From positions 1 through 41,019 of the forward strand of contig CAZLWE010000028.1 in assembly GCA_964562985.1 (NCBI GenBank): DNA of 41,019 nucleotides, written 5' to 3'. How positions within the stretch are numbered: the stretch's first letter is position 1; every line of letters begins with the position of its first letter. The DNA is from SHLQ01 sp964562985. GTDB taxonomy: Bacteria > Actinomycetota > Acidimicrobiia > Acidimicrobiales > SHLQ01. Of the stretch, positions 7,725 through 14,695 are shown one piece after another. The position numbers were made by a program, and so were the translations under genes. The notes beneath the pieces are model-generated. The model was not told where the DNA came from, ran no database searches, and saw nothing but the letters and a program-made list of their open reading frames with translations.

Positions 7725-8824
7725 TAGCCGGACGTCTCCGACAGAGCGAGCTCGATGTCGGCCCACAGGTCGTCGACGTTCTCGCAGCCCACCGACAGCC
7801 GAATCAGTGTGGGAGGCATCCCTTCTTGGCCAGCGATCAAGGCTCGCCGTTCCCAGGTGGACTCGATGCCGCCCAGGCTGGTGGCGTTCTTGATGAGCCC
7901 TTTGCGCTCAACGACCGCACTAGCACGTTCTCCCGAACCTGCGACCACGAAACTCATCATTGCTCCGAATCCGTCCATGAACTTCTTCGCGTTTTCGTGG
8001 GTTTCGAAGGACTCGAGCCCCGGGTACAGGACCTTCTCGATTTCCGGATGCGCTTCGAGTCGTTCGGCCAGGATCTCCGCGTTCGCCATGGCTCGCTCGA
8101 TCCTCAGCCCGAGTGTGCGCGCGCCTCGGATCGCGAGGAATGCTTCGAGCCCCCCGATCGTGGCCCCGTGAAGCAGACGGCGATTCGCAAGGCTGTCGTA
8201 GACGTCGTCGTCGGTGACCGTGAGCACACCTGCCATGAGGTCCGAGTGCCCACCGATGAACTTGGTCGCCGAGTGCATCGAAATGTCAGCCCCGAGCGCG
8301 AGCGGCTTTTGCACGAGAGGCGTCGCAAAGGTGCTGTCGACGGCCAGTAACCCCCCGTGCTTGCGCGGCGCAGCGCAGATCGTGGGCAAATCGCAAACGA
8401 TCATGAGTGGGTTCTCCGGCGTCTCAAGCCATATGAGGTCCGCCTCGGCTGCAGCGTCAACCCACGCCTGGGTATCGGCGAGGTCGAGCCGACGGACCGC
8501 CCAACGGCCCTGAGCCTCGCCTTCGGCGGCGAGACCTTTCGTGGCGTGATAGGGATCGTTGGGAAGAACGACTGTGGAGCCGACAGGGAGTCCGCCAAAG
8601 ACAGCCGACACCGCCGCCATTCCGGTACCAAAGGCGAGTGAGCGCCCGTTCTCGAGGCCGCCGATGAGAGTCTCGAACGCAACGGAGGTATCGGTGCCCT
8701 CGATGCGGCTGTAGTAGCGGTCGCCCGGCAGCCGATAGTTGGAAGCCATGACCGGTGGGAAGTTGAGCGGATCGCCCGGCTCCGTTGGCCGTGCCTGTGA
8801 GATCAACCAGGTGTCGTGATGCAT
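7724..8824 (-). CDS. Cys/Met-metabolism PLP enzyme (cystathionine gamma-synthase/lyase-like)
   Basis: 366-residue fold-type I PLP enzyme of the trans-sulfuration family. PLP lysine K188 lies in SMHSATKFIGGHSD; other hallmarks are YYSRIEGTDTSVAFE, FGTGMAAVSAVF and LIWLETPENPLM. The ATG at 8824 is supported by GGAAG and by a TAGGTT -10 just upstream. It is clearly diverged from the second enzyme of this family in the window (35665-36813), with N-terminal MHHDTWLISQARPTEPGD instead of the usual RAIHAGQ opening, so it may use another substrate (for example a gamma-elimination on methionine or O-acyl-homoserine). Translationally coupled to the DUF3445 gene. Confidence 0.85.
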   Translation of the reverse strand: MHHDTWLISQARPTEPGDPLNFPPVMASNYRLPGDRYYSRIEGTDTSVAFETLIGGLENGRSLAFGTGMAAVSAVFGGLPVGSTVVLPNDPYHATKGLAAEGEAQGRWAVRRLDLADTQAWVDAAAEADLIWLETPENPLMIVCDLPTICAAPRKHGGLLAVDSTFATPLVQKPLALGADISMHSATKFIGGHSDLMAGVLTVTDDDVYDSLANRRLLHGATIGGLEAFLAIRGARTLGLRIERAMANAEILAERLEAHPEIEKVLYPGLESFETHENAKKFMDGFGAMMSFVVAGSGERASAVVERKGLIKNATSLGGIESTWERRALIAGQEGMPPTLIRLSVGCENVDDLWADIELALSETSG

Positions 8825-8831
8825 GACTTCC

Positions 8832-8837
8832 AACCTA
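8832..8837 (-). promoter_or_regulatory. -10 element for the PLP enzyme (leaderless type)
   Basis: TAGGTT on the minus strand, seven bases before the ATG at 8824. The spacing fits a transcript starting at or near the start codon. Confidence 0.4.
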
Positions 8838-8883
8838 GAGGTAGCTGGAGATCACCCCATCCGCCTGTGCGTCGAGAAGTAGA

Positions 8884-9081
8884 TCAACCTCGTGTCGGCG
8901 GAGATCGAACGCCGAGGAGCGCTTCGATGAGCCCGAAGACATGGAAAGTTGTTCGCCCAACGTCGAGCGCGGTGGGCCTATCGAGGCTTTCGGCGAGGAA
9001 CTTTGCCGGCGTGGCGATGAACGAGATGCCAACAACCGCTCCCGCCCACAACAACGAGACGGTCTTGGCGACGCCGGTCAT
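8884..9081 (-). CDS. 65-residue membrane protein, C-terminally truncated paralogue of the 9420-9833 gene
   Basis: Its first ~50 residues align with the 137-residue protein two genes upstream: LLWAGAVVGISFIATPAKF and RPTALDVGRTTFHVFGLIEA against ILWIGLLLGVSFLATPVKF and LPTALDVGRVTFSYFARVEA. It keeps the first hydrophobic span and the conserved ATPxKF and PTALDVGR motifs. It then stops after GVRSPPTRG, where the longer protein has two or three more spans; no other frame restores homology downstream. ATG overlaps the stop of the 28-codon gene (ATGA), so it is translated in a coupled chain. Either a shortened functional subunit or a decaying duplicate. Confidence 0.55.
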   Translation of the reverse strand: MTGVAKTVSLLWAGAVVGISFIATPAKFLAESLDRPTALDVGRTTFHVFGLIEALLGVRSPPTRG

Positions 9082-9164
9082 GCCAAGATCACGAGCTGCA
9101 ACAACGACGCCCCCACTATCGCGACGAGCAAAAGGACGATGAGCAGTGCGTTTCGAGGTTTCAC
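9078..9164 (-). CDS. 28-residue single-span membrane peptide
   Basis: GTG at 9164 overlaps the stop of the upstream 71-residue gene by four bases (GTGA), and its own TGA overlaps the next ATG (ATGA). It starts MKPRNALLIVLL and continues as one unbroken hydrophobic helix ending QLVILA: a basic N-terminus plus a membrane span and almost nothing else. The two exact overlaps make chance unlikely. Function unknown; probably a small subunit of the membrane complex encoded here. Confidence 0.6.
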   Translation of the reverse strand: MKPRNALLIVLLLVAIVGASLLQLVILA

Positions 9165-9376
9165 TGCGTGGGCTCTGCCGGTTTGATTGGAGGACGTTTT
9201 GTGTCTTCGGGGTCTTGCCACACGAGCCCGGTGATCATCACGCCGAATCCCGGACCACCCCAGACCGCCGCCATTGCGCCGGCTCCAAAGCCAGTGGCGA
9301 AGTCATCGACCAATAGCCAAGCGGGCAGGGTGAACAACGCCAGGAAGAAAAGCGCCAAAGTCAGACTTATCTTCAC
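9161..9376 (-). CDS. Small membrane protein, about 71 residues
   Basis: GTG at 9376 gives MKISLTLALFFLALFTLPAW as the first span, then DDFATGFGAGAMAAVWGGPG and a second span (FGVMITGLVW), ending in a polar, Pro-rich tail QDPEDTKRPPIKPAEPTQ. The frame stays open upstream but that part is Ser/Arg/Pro-rich and overlaps the upstream gene antiparallel to its codon use, so I reject it. It lies 43 nt after the 137-residue gene and overlaps the 28-residue gene by four bases. Unrecognised. Confidence 0.6.
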   Translation of the reverse strand: MKISLTLALFFLALFTLPAWLLVDDFATGFGAGAMAAVWGGPGFGVMITGLVWQDPEDTKRPPIKPAEPTQ

Positions 9377-9419
9377 GAACAACGCGCGGAAGGTTTGCGG
9401 CGGCCGAGTCGGCCCTGTG

Positions 9420-9833
9420 TCACGCACTGAACGCAATCCAGGTGAGACAGGCGAGCTTGAGGATTTCGAGTGCGATGTAGAGGGTGTGAGCACGAGATCG
9501 TGGTTGATCGCCGCCGTCGATAATGACCTGCGCTCGACGGTCGAGAACCGGACGCACCCATAGAGACTGGAACCCCACCACCCCGACCGAGATGGCCGAG
9601 AGCACGATCGCGTCGCCCCGGAAGAGACCATCGGAGAAATCGAACGCGGTGGCGAGCAACGCGAGTCCAACGACGGCTTCTACCCGAGCGAAATAGCTGA
9701 AGGTCACTCGTCCCACGTCGAGTGCTGTGGGCAGCGACAAGGTCGGCGCACGGAACTTCACTGGCGTGGCGAGAAATGAGACACCCAGCAACAGGCCGAT
9801 CCACAAGATGCTTAGTGGTGCGGTCAAAGCCAT
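9420..9833 (-). CDS. Four-span membrane protein of unknown function
   Basis: 137 residues, predicted spans: SILWIGLLLGVSFLATPVKF, FARVEAVVGLALLATAFDF, AIVLSAISVGVVGFQSLWV and the C-terminal ILKLACLTWIAFSA. Conserved-looking motif ATPVKF(x)nLPTALDVGR is shared with the truncated copy at 8884-9081. ATG at 9833 with GAGG upstream. First of four small membrane genes read in the same direction, and 89 nt downstream of the SufR-like regulator, with which it may be cotranscribed. I do not recognise the family. Confidence 0.75.
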   Translation of the reverse strand: MALTAPLSILWIGLLLGVSFLATPVKFRAPTLSLPTALDVGRVTFSYFARVEAVVGLALLATAFDFSDGLFRGDAIVLSAISVGVVGFQSLWVRPVLDRRAQVIIDGGDQPRSRAHTLYIALEILKLACLTWIAFSA

Positions 9834-9922
9834 GCCAGCCTCGGCGTCAAGGTCACATTATTTACAGTATTGACTAGATTTATTGTTGGCAAGTGCCATG
9901 TTTCGCTCGCGAGTTGCCCAAA

Positions 9923-10567
9923 TCAACCCTTAGGAGTGATCGCCAGATGGATCTCACAGGAGGCGACGTGCGGATCGCGCGCAACCAACTTCGCCGGTGC
10001 ATCGAGGTAGCCATCGATCAAACCGCGATGCAACTCACAGACGACCGAGGGCCCTTCGACTGCCACCTCAGCAAACGGGCAAACGTTCAACGTGATCGAA
10101 TCCCCTGACCGCTCCGGCTGAAACCCTTCCACGGTCAAGTGACGCATCAACGCAGCGAGCCCATCGATGCCGCTGGGTACCGCGGCCTTCGCTTCACCCG
10201 CGGCACGCCTGCCAACGTCATAGGGGTCGTCGCCCGACTCCGCGACCTGCAACAGAAGCTTCGCTATTCGACGGTAGCTGCGGGACTCGTCACCAAGGGC
10301 GTGCAACGCGTCTTCCCGTGCGACATAGATCAGGCGCGGACGGCCGGGCCGATCTCGGGCTTCAGTCTCCTCCACGAGGAGCCCTGCCTCCACCAAAAGG
10401 CCGAGATGCTGACGAATGGCATTGTGGTTGAATCCGAGTAGCTCGGTGAGCTCAGCAACCCCAACAGGCTGCGCGCTCTCCATCACATGCCAGAAGATTC
10501 GGAATCGAGACGGATCGCTAAGCGCCCGAGCCAGCGCCTGCATTGCCTCCGGTCCAGCCGATCCCAT
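9923..10567 (-). CDS. HTH regulator with three cysteines, SufR-like (ArsR/COG2345 type)
   Basis: 214 residues from the ATG at 10567. Winged helix at about 11-85: SDPSRFRIFWHVMESAQPVG, then VAELTELLGFNHNAIRQHLG as the HTH and the RGRP-like wing DRPGRPRLIYV. The C-terminal half carries C163 (NVCPF), C177 (SVVC) and C204 (ASCEIH), close to the spacing of the Fe-S-binding cysteines in SufR-type repressors (known family feature; cluster binding here is inference). A perfect -10 (TATGAT) lies six bases before the start and is overlapped by a dyad, suggesting autoregulation. Divergent from hisA-I-E and upstream of the small membrane protein genes. The open frame beyond 10567 is antisense to the his gene and is not real. 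Confidence 0.8.
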   Translation of the reverse strand: MGSAGPEAMQALARALSDPSRFRIFWHVMESAQPVGVAELTELLGFNHNAIRQHLGLLVEAGLLVEETEARDRPGRPRLIYVAREDALHALGDESRSYRRIAKLLLQVAESGDDPYDVGRRAAGEAKAAVPSGIDGLAALMRHLTVEGFQPERSGDSITLNVCPFAEVAVEGPSVVCELHRGLIDGYLDAPAKLVARDPHVASCEIHLAITPKG

Positions 10568-10573
10568 CACCCC

Positions 10574-10579
10574 ATCATA
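10574..10579 (-). promoter_or_regulatory. -10 of the SufR-like regulator gene
   Basis: TATGAT on the minus strand, six bases before the ATG at 10567; a textbook -10 and again leaderless-type spacing. It overlaps the left arm of the dyad at 10577-10620. Confidence 0.6.
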
Positions 10580-10620
10580 CTGAAATATTTCTATTGCAGA
10601 ATAGAGATACCTTCCAGTAT
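10577..10620. promoter_or_regulatory. Nested dyad operator between regulator and hisA-I-E
   Basis: Outer arms ATACTGAAA (10577-10585) and TTCCAGTAT (10612-10620) are inverted repeats with one mismatch; inside, CTATT-GCAG-AATAG (10591-10604) is a perfect 5-bp inverted repeat with almost the same centre. This AT-rich element lies between two divergent genes and over the regulator's -10, as expected for an operator of the adjacent HTH protein. Confidence 0.55.
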
Positions 10621-10669
10621 TCGACCGACCAACGTTGCACCTACACAGCTGTACCCCGATGCTGGGGAC

Positions 10670-11914
10670 ATGTTGATTCCACCGATCGATCTTCAGGGTG
10701 GCCAAGCGGTCCAACTCATTGGTGGCAAGGAGCACGCGCTCTCCGCGGGTGACCCGCGTCCTTTGGCAGAGAAGTTCGGTCGGGTCGGCGAGATCGCGGT
10801 TGTCGATCTCGACGCAGCGCTCGGCACCGGGGACAACACCGAACTCATAAAAGAACTCCTTCCCCTCGCTCCATGCCGGGTCGGTGGCGGCATACGTAGC
10901 GTCGAAGCCGCGATCGAATGGCTCGACGCCGGCGCCACCAAAGTCGTGCTCGGCACCGCCGCCACACCCGAGGTGCTCTCGCAGCTTCCTCCCGAGCGCA
11001 CGGTCGTGGCCCTCGACAGCTTCGACGGCGAGGTCGTCACCCACGGCTGGACCAAAGGGACCGGCCAAATGGTCGAGGACAAACTCGTTGAGCTCCGTGA
11101 CCTTACGAGTGGTTTCCTCATGACCTTCGTCGAACGCGAGGGACGCAAGACCGGCACCGACCCCGAGACCCTCCGCCGTTATCTCGACGCGGCTGGCAAC
11201 TGCCGCGTCACGTTTGCCGGCGGTGTTGCCAGCGCGGAGGAGATCGGCGAGATCCACGCGCTCGGCGCCGACGCCCAGGTCGGCATGGCGCTATATGAAG
11301 GCCACTTCTCGGTCGCCGAGTCGGTCGCCGCATGCCTGACGAGCGACCGTCCAGACGGGCTTTGGCCGACGGTCGTCACCAACGAGCGAGGCCAATCACT
11401 TGGACTGGCCTATTCGAACCTCGAAAGCCTCGATCGCACGATCGAAACCGGCGAGGTCCATTACTGGAGTCGCAGCCGCGGCGAGCTCTGGCAAAAGGGC
11501 CTCACCTCGGGCGATACGCAACGGCTGCTACGACTTACTCCCGATTGCGACAGCGACACCCTTGAGTTCCGCGTCGGCCAGACTGGACGCGGCTTCTGTC
11601 ATTTGAAGCAGACGGGTTGCTTTGGCGATCTCGACGGCTTCGCCGAGTTGGAGCGCAAGCTCCATGAGCGTGTGGCGAACGCACCGGCGAGCAGCTACAC
11701 GAAGCGACTGTTCGACGACCGCGACCTGTTGGCTTCCAAGATCACCGAAGAGGCCGGCGAGCTCAACGAGGCCGTTGAACGTGGCGACATTACACACGAG
11801 GCAGCCGACGTGTTGTTCTTCGTGATGACACGTCTCGCTGCGGAGGGCATTCCCCTGAGCGATGTTGAACGTGTGCTCGATGAGCGCGCGCTCAAAGTCA
11901 CACGCCGGGACTAG
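10670..11914 (+). CDS. hisAIE: Trifunctional histidine biosynthesis fusion HisA-HisI-HisE
   Basis: 414 residues carrying three consecutive-pathway activities. HisA (ProFAR isomerase, TIM barrel, 1-~222): LIPPIDLQGGQAVQL with catalytic D7, VGGGIRS, second Asp D116 in ALDSFDGEVVTHGW, FAGGVAS. HisI (PR-AMP cyclohydrolase, ~230-318): YWSRSRGELWQKGLTSGDTQ, metal-binding DCDSD at 292-296, C310 and C317. HisE (PR-ATP pyrophosphatase, ~323-414): SYTKRLFDDRDLLASKITEE, acidic residues E360, E361, E364 and HEAAD near 376-380. Together they convert PR-ATP to PRFAR, steps 2 to 4. Start ATG 10670 matches the HisA N-terminus. HisI-HisE fusions are common; HisA fused in front is unusual. The HisA loop FVEREGRKTGTD differs from the usual DIDRDGT. 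Confidence 0.9.
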   Translation: MLIPPIDLQGGQAVQLIGGKEHALSAGDPRPLAEKFGRVGEIAVVDLDAALGTGDNTELIKELLPLAPCRVGGGIRSVEAAIEWLDAGATKVVLGTAATPEVLSQLPPERTVVALDSFDGEVVTHGWTKGTGQMVEDKLVELRDLTSGFLMTFVEREGRKTGTDPETLRRYLDAAGNCRVTFAGGVASAEEIGEIHALGADAQVGMALYEGHFSVAESVAACLTSDRPDGLWPTVVTNERGQSLGLAYSNLESLDRTIETGEVHYWSRSRGELWQKGLTSGDTQRLLRLTPDCDSDTLEFRVGQTGRGFCHLKQTGCFGDLDGFAELERKLHERVANAPASSYTKRLFDDRDLLASKITEEAGELNEAVERGDITHEAADVLFFVMTRLAAEGIPLSDVERVLDERALKVTRRD

Positions 11915-11918
11915 CTGG

Positions 11919-13091
11919 GTGCCCAACGTTCGACTCGCGGGCTTCTCGGTCATGTTGCTCGTGACCATGGCGGTGTCGACGCTCCCCTTCTTCGCGCTCG
12001 CCGTGGCGGCGTCGGCGATTGAGGCGGAGTTTGACATCGGCAAGTTCGAGATCGGTTGGCTGGGCGCCGTCAACACGTTGATCGGCGGATTGTTTGCGCC
12101 GACTGCCGGGCGCCTCAGCGACCGGTTCGGCGGCCGAACGGCTATGGGCGCAACCCTTTTCGTCTCGGGTCTATCAGCGGTGCTGATCGTGCTCTCGAAC
12201 AGCTACCTCACGCTGCTCGGATGCATGGCCTTTTCCGGATTAGCGCAAGGGTCGGGAAACCCGGCTTGCAACAAGGCGATCGCTCAAGGCGTCGAAGTAT
12301 CTCAGCGAGGGATAATCACCGGCGTCAAGCAGTCGGGCGTGCAGTTCGCAGTGTTTGTCGCGGGGTTTGCCGTCCCCGGACTGACCGACGCGTTCGGCTG
12401 GCGATCGAGCATGTGGCTCGTCGCGGGCGTCTCCGCAGTCGGCATGCTTGGACTGGGTTTGATCGTGGTCCGCGAAGAGTCCGGCGCGCGGGTCGCGCAA
12501 GCCGGAACGTCAGAACGCCTGTCGACATTCGTCAACCAAGTCGCGATCTACGGCTTCCTACTCGGCATCGTCGGAGGCGGTCTGGGTCGATTCTTGCCAC
12601 TGTTTGCCGAAGAGGAAGTCGGGTTCACGCTCGCTCAGGCAGGGCGAGTATTCGGGGTGCAAGGCCTCATCGCAATTCCGACCCGGCTCGTCTCCGGCGT
12701 ACTTCTCGATCGAGGGGTTTCGGCTCGACTGATGCTCACGATTATGGGAGTCTTCGGCGCGGTCGCCGTGCTCCTGATCTTGGCATCGAGCGGCGGCGCT
12801 TCGGGTTTCCTCTGGGCGGGCACCGTGCTCGCCGGATTGACGCTCGGTTCGTGGAACACAGCTGCGAACCTGTCGATGATCCGACAACCCGATGCTGGAC
12901 GGGCGACCGGTCGTTTGATTCTGGGCTTCCTACTCGGGCTCACCGTGGGCGGGCCGGTCGTGGGCTGGTCGATCGACAACTTTGGCTACTCCCCTGCCTG
13001 GATCGCCAGCGCAGTCCTTGCGGCGGCCGGCGCCGCGGTCGTCGCTCGTAGACCAGGTGATGAGAGGGCATCGGTACCCTTAGCCCCATGA
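11919..13091 (+). CDS. Major facilitator superfamily transporter
   Basis: Twelve-span secondary transporter. N-terminal half shows the MFS motif A region as GRLSDRFGGRTAMG between spans 2 and 3, and the 4th-5th span region SGLAQGSGNPACNKAIAQGV; the second half has a central loop (EESGARVAQAGTSERL) and VSGVLLDRGVSARLML. I take the GTG at 11919, five bases after the hisA-I-E stop; ATG at 11880 or 11862 are alternatives that overlap hisE by up to 53 nt. It ends with a 4-nt overlap with fdhD (ATGA). Substrate unknown; the FdhD overlap may hint at formate, sulfur or oxyanion physiology but that is weak. Confidence 0.82.
   Translation: MPNVRLAGFSVMLLVTMAVSTLPFFALAVAASAIEAEFDIGKFEIGWLGAVNTLIGGLFAPTAGRLSDRFGGRTAMGATLFVSGLSAVLIVLSNSYLTLLGCMAFSGLAQGSGNPACNKAIAQGVEVSQRGIITGVKQSGVQFAVFVAGFAVPGLTDAFGWRSSMWLVAGVSAVGMLGLGLIVVREESGARVAQAGTSERLSTFVNQVAIYGFLLGIVGGGLGRFLPLFAEEEVGFTLAQAGRVFGVQGLIAIPTRLVSGVLLDRGVSARLMLTIMGVFGAVAVLLILASSGGASGFLWAGTVLAGLTLGSWNTAANLSMIRQPDAGRATGRLILGFLLGLTVGGPVVGWSIDNFGYSPAWIASAVLAAAGAAVVARRPGDERASVPLAP
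13075..13080 (+). promoter_or_regulatory. Possible internal -10 for fdhD
   Basis: TACCCT, seven bases before the fdhD ATG, within the 3' end of the MFS gene. The same spacing recurs before other genes in this window, so fdhD may have its own leaderless transcript. Confidence 0.3.
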
Positions 13092-13885
13092 CCACTCGAC
13101 GCTCCCAACGCGGCCGCACCAGCAAGGTGTTCGTCGAGCGCTATGGCTCAGACGGGCATCGACGCCGCCCCGACGAGGTGATCGTCGAGGAGCCGCTATG
13201 GATCCAACTCGACGGCACCCTCGTGTCGACCACGATGAGAACCCCGGGCAACGACTACGAGCTGGCGGCCGGGTTCCTTCATGCTGAAGGCCTCCTCGGC
13301 GACGCCGCCGTGACCGGTGTTCGCTATTGCGCCGACGGTCCAGCGCTTGAAAGTGAGTTCAACGTCGTGACCGTCGAGACCGGTGGTTCCGCGCCCGAAC
13401 CCACACCTCGACTCGGCTCAATCTCGTCGTCGTGTGGGCTTTGCGGCGCGGATGCCATCGACGAACTCACCGACCGGTTGGTGCCCTTCGTCGAACCCCC
13501 TCAATTCGATCCCATGCTCTTGGCAGAGGTGGCCGAAAACGTTCGCGCTCAACAAGATCTATTCACCAAGACCGGCGCTGTCCATGCTGCGGCGAGTTTC
13601 GATGCTGATGGCACGATCCTCATGGTCCGCGAAGACATCGGTCGCCACAACGCGGTCGACAAGATCGTCGGGCGAATGCTCCTCGATGGTGAACTCCCAA
13701 CGCCTGGGCTCGGCCTGTACGTGAGCGGGCGCGCCAGCTTCGAGATGGTGCAAAAGGCATGGGCGGGCGGATTCGCAACGCTCGTATCGGTTAGCGCACC
13801 CTCAGCCCTCGCGATCGAAACCGCCACCGCAGCCAACATGCAACTCGCCGGTTTCCTGCGCGACGGCGAGATCAACGTCTACTGA
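13088..13885 (+). CDS. fdhD: Formate dehydrogenase accessory sulfurtransferase FdhD
   Basis: 265 residues. FdhD passes sulfur from a cysteine desulfurase to the molybdenum cofactor of formate dehydrogenase, making it active. Hallmarks: DEVIVEEPLWIQLDG, PGNDYELAAGFLHAEGLL, the CxxC sulfur-carrying pair C116/C119 in SSCGLCGADAI, TGAVHAAASF, REDIGRHNAVDKIVG and the C-terminal SAPSALAIETA. ATG overlaps the MFS stop by four bases. No molybdoenzyme or cofactor gene is in the window, so its client is elsewhere. Confidence 0.95.
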   Translation: MTTRRSQRGRTSKVFVERYGSDGHRRRPDEVIVEEPLWIQLDGTLVSTTMRTPGNDYELAAGFLHAEGLLGDAAVTGVRYCADGPALESEFNVVTVETGGSAPEPTPRLGSISSSCGLCGADAIDELTDRLVPFVEPPQFDPMLLAEVAENVRAQQDLFTKTGAVHAAASFDADGTILMVREDIGRHNAVDKIVGRMLLDGELPTPGLGLYVSGRASFEMVQKAWAGGFATLVSVSAPSALAIETATAANMQLAGFLRDGEINVY

Positions 13886-13936
13886 GCTCAACCTCACCGG
13901 CTGAGGGCTGCTGTGATCTGAAATCTGGAATCGCCG

Positions 13937-13942
13937 TAGGCT
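13937..13942 (+). promoter_or_regulatory. -10 of chdC/hemQ (leaderless type)
   Basis: TAGGCT six bases before the ATG at 13949, with no Shine-Dalgarno in between. Fits an actinobacterial leaderless transcript. Confidence 0.5.
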
Positions 13943-13948
13943 GGAACC

Positions 13949-14629
13949 ATGACCGAAGCAGTTGCCCCATCGGAAGGACGCGGTGTCGTCCACTTGTTCT
14001 GCAAGCCAACGGCTGCCTTCGATGGAGCGGCAGCGACAGCCGCTATCGAGAAGGCTCAGGCGAACGACGTACAGGCCGTGACCGTGTCGATGCTGGGCCA
14101 CAAGGCCGATGTGGCGATCATGGCCATGCACCCCGACTGGTGGGCGCTGCGCAAGCTCCAATCGGCGATCTCGGCCGCAGGACTCGACGTCGTCGACTCG
14201 TACGTTTCGCTCACCGAGATCAGCGAGTACGCGGCTGGTGTTCCTGAAGAGATGCGCAACATGCGCCTCTACCCCGACCTCAGCGACGTACATGACGACA
14301 AGCCAGCCTGGTGCTTCTACCCGATGAGCAAGAAGCGCGAAGGCCACGCCAACTGGTTCGAGCTCCCATTCGACCAACGCATGGAGCTGATGTACGGGCA
14401 CGGCAAATCAGGACGAGCATTCAAAGGGCGCATCCTGCAGGTCATCACCGGGTCGACCGGCATCGACGACTGGGAATGGGGCGTCACGCTATTTGGCCAA
14501 CACCCCGATGACCTCAAAGACTGTGTGTACACGATGCGCTTCGACGAAGCCTCCTCGAGCTATGCCGAGTTCGGAACCTTCTACACCGGCATCGCCGCCA
14601 CTCCAGCCGAAGTCTTCGGCGCGCTCTAA
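13949..14629 (+). CDS. hemQ: Coproheme decarboxylase (chlorite dismutase family)
   Basis: 226 residues. Final enzyme of the coproporphyrin-dependent heme route: oxidative decarboxylation of coproheme to heme b. Member of the chlorite dismutase/HemQ (ChdC) family. Catalytic Tyr corresponds to Y124 in CFYPMSKKRE; the axial heme ligand His is H151 in MELMYGHGKSGR; C-terminal family blocks GRILQVITGSTGIDDWEWGVTLF and MRFDEASSSYAEFGTFYTG are intact. This is the actinobacterial form rather than chlorite dismutase. Monocistronic by appearance: own -10 and a terminator hairpin directly downstream. No other heme gene is adjacent. Confidence 0.95.
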   Translation: MTEAVAPSEGRGVVHLFCKPTAAFDGAAATAAIEKAQANDVQAVTVSMLGHKADVAIMAMHPDWWALRKLQSAISAAGLDVVDSYVSLTEISEYAAGVPEEMRNMRLYPDLSDVHDDKPAWCFYPMSKKREGHANWFELPFDQRMELMYGHGKSGRAFKGRILQVITGSTGIDDWEWGVTLFGQHPDDLKDCVYTMRFDEASSSYAEFGTFYTGIAATPAEVFGAL

Positions 14630-14658
14630 GGCACGCTCCGCCAGCGCCCTCGAACGGC

Positions 14659-14686
14659 GGGGTCTGGCTGGTTTCACCCAGACCCC
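14659..14686 (+). terminator. Terminator hairpin after chdC/hemQ
   Basis: Arms GGGGTCTGG (14659-14667) and CCAGACCCC (14678-14686), perfect 9 bp, 10-nt loop, followed by AAATGTTCTTT. It sits between the chdC stop and the end of a minus-strand ORF and may serve both directions. Confidence 0.7.
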
Positions 14687-14695
14687 AAATGTTCT

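Noticed and set aside
10568..11257. Continuation of the regulator frame through the hisA region on the minus strand
   Set aside because: It is antisense to a clear HisA domain; the regulator's HTH, -10 and ATG at 10567 define the real start.
13892..13906. CCTCA-N5-TGAGG hairpin after fdhD
   Set aside because: Five base pairs only and no T-run; could be chance.
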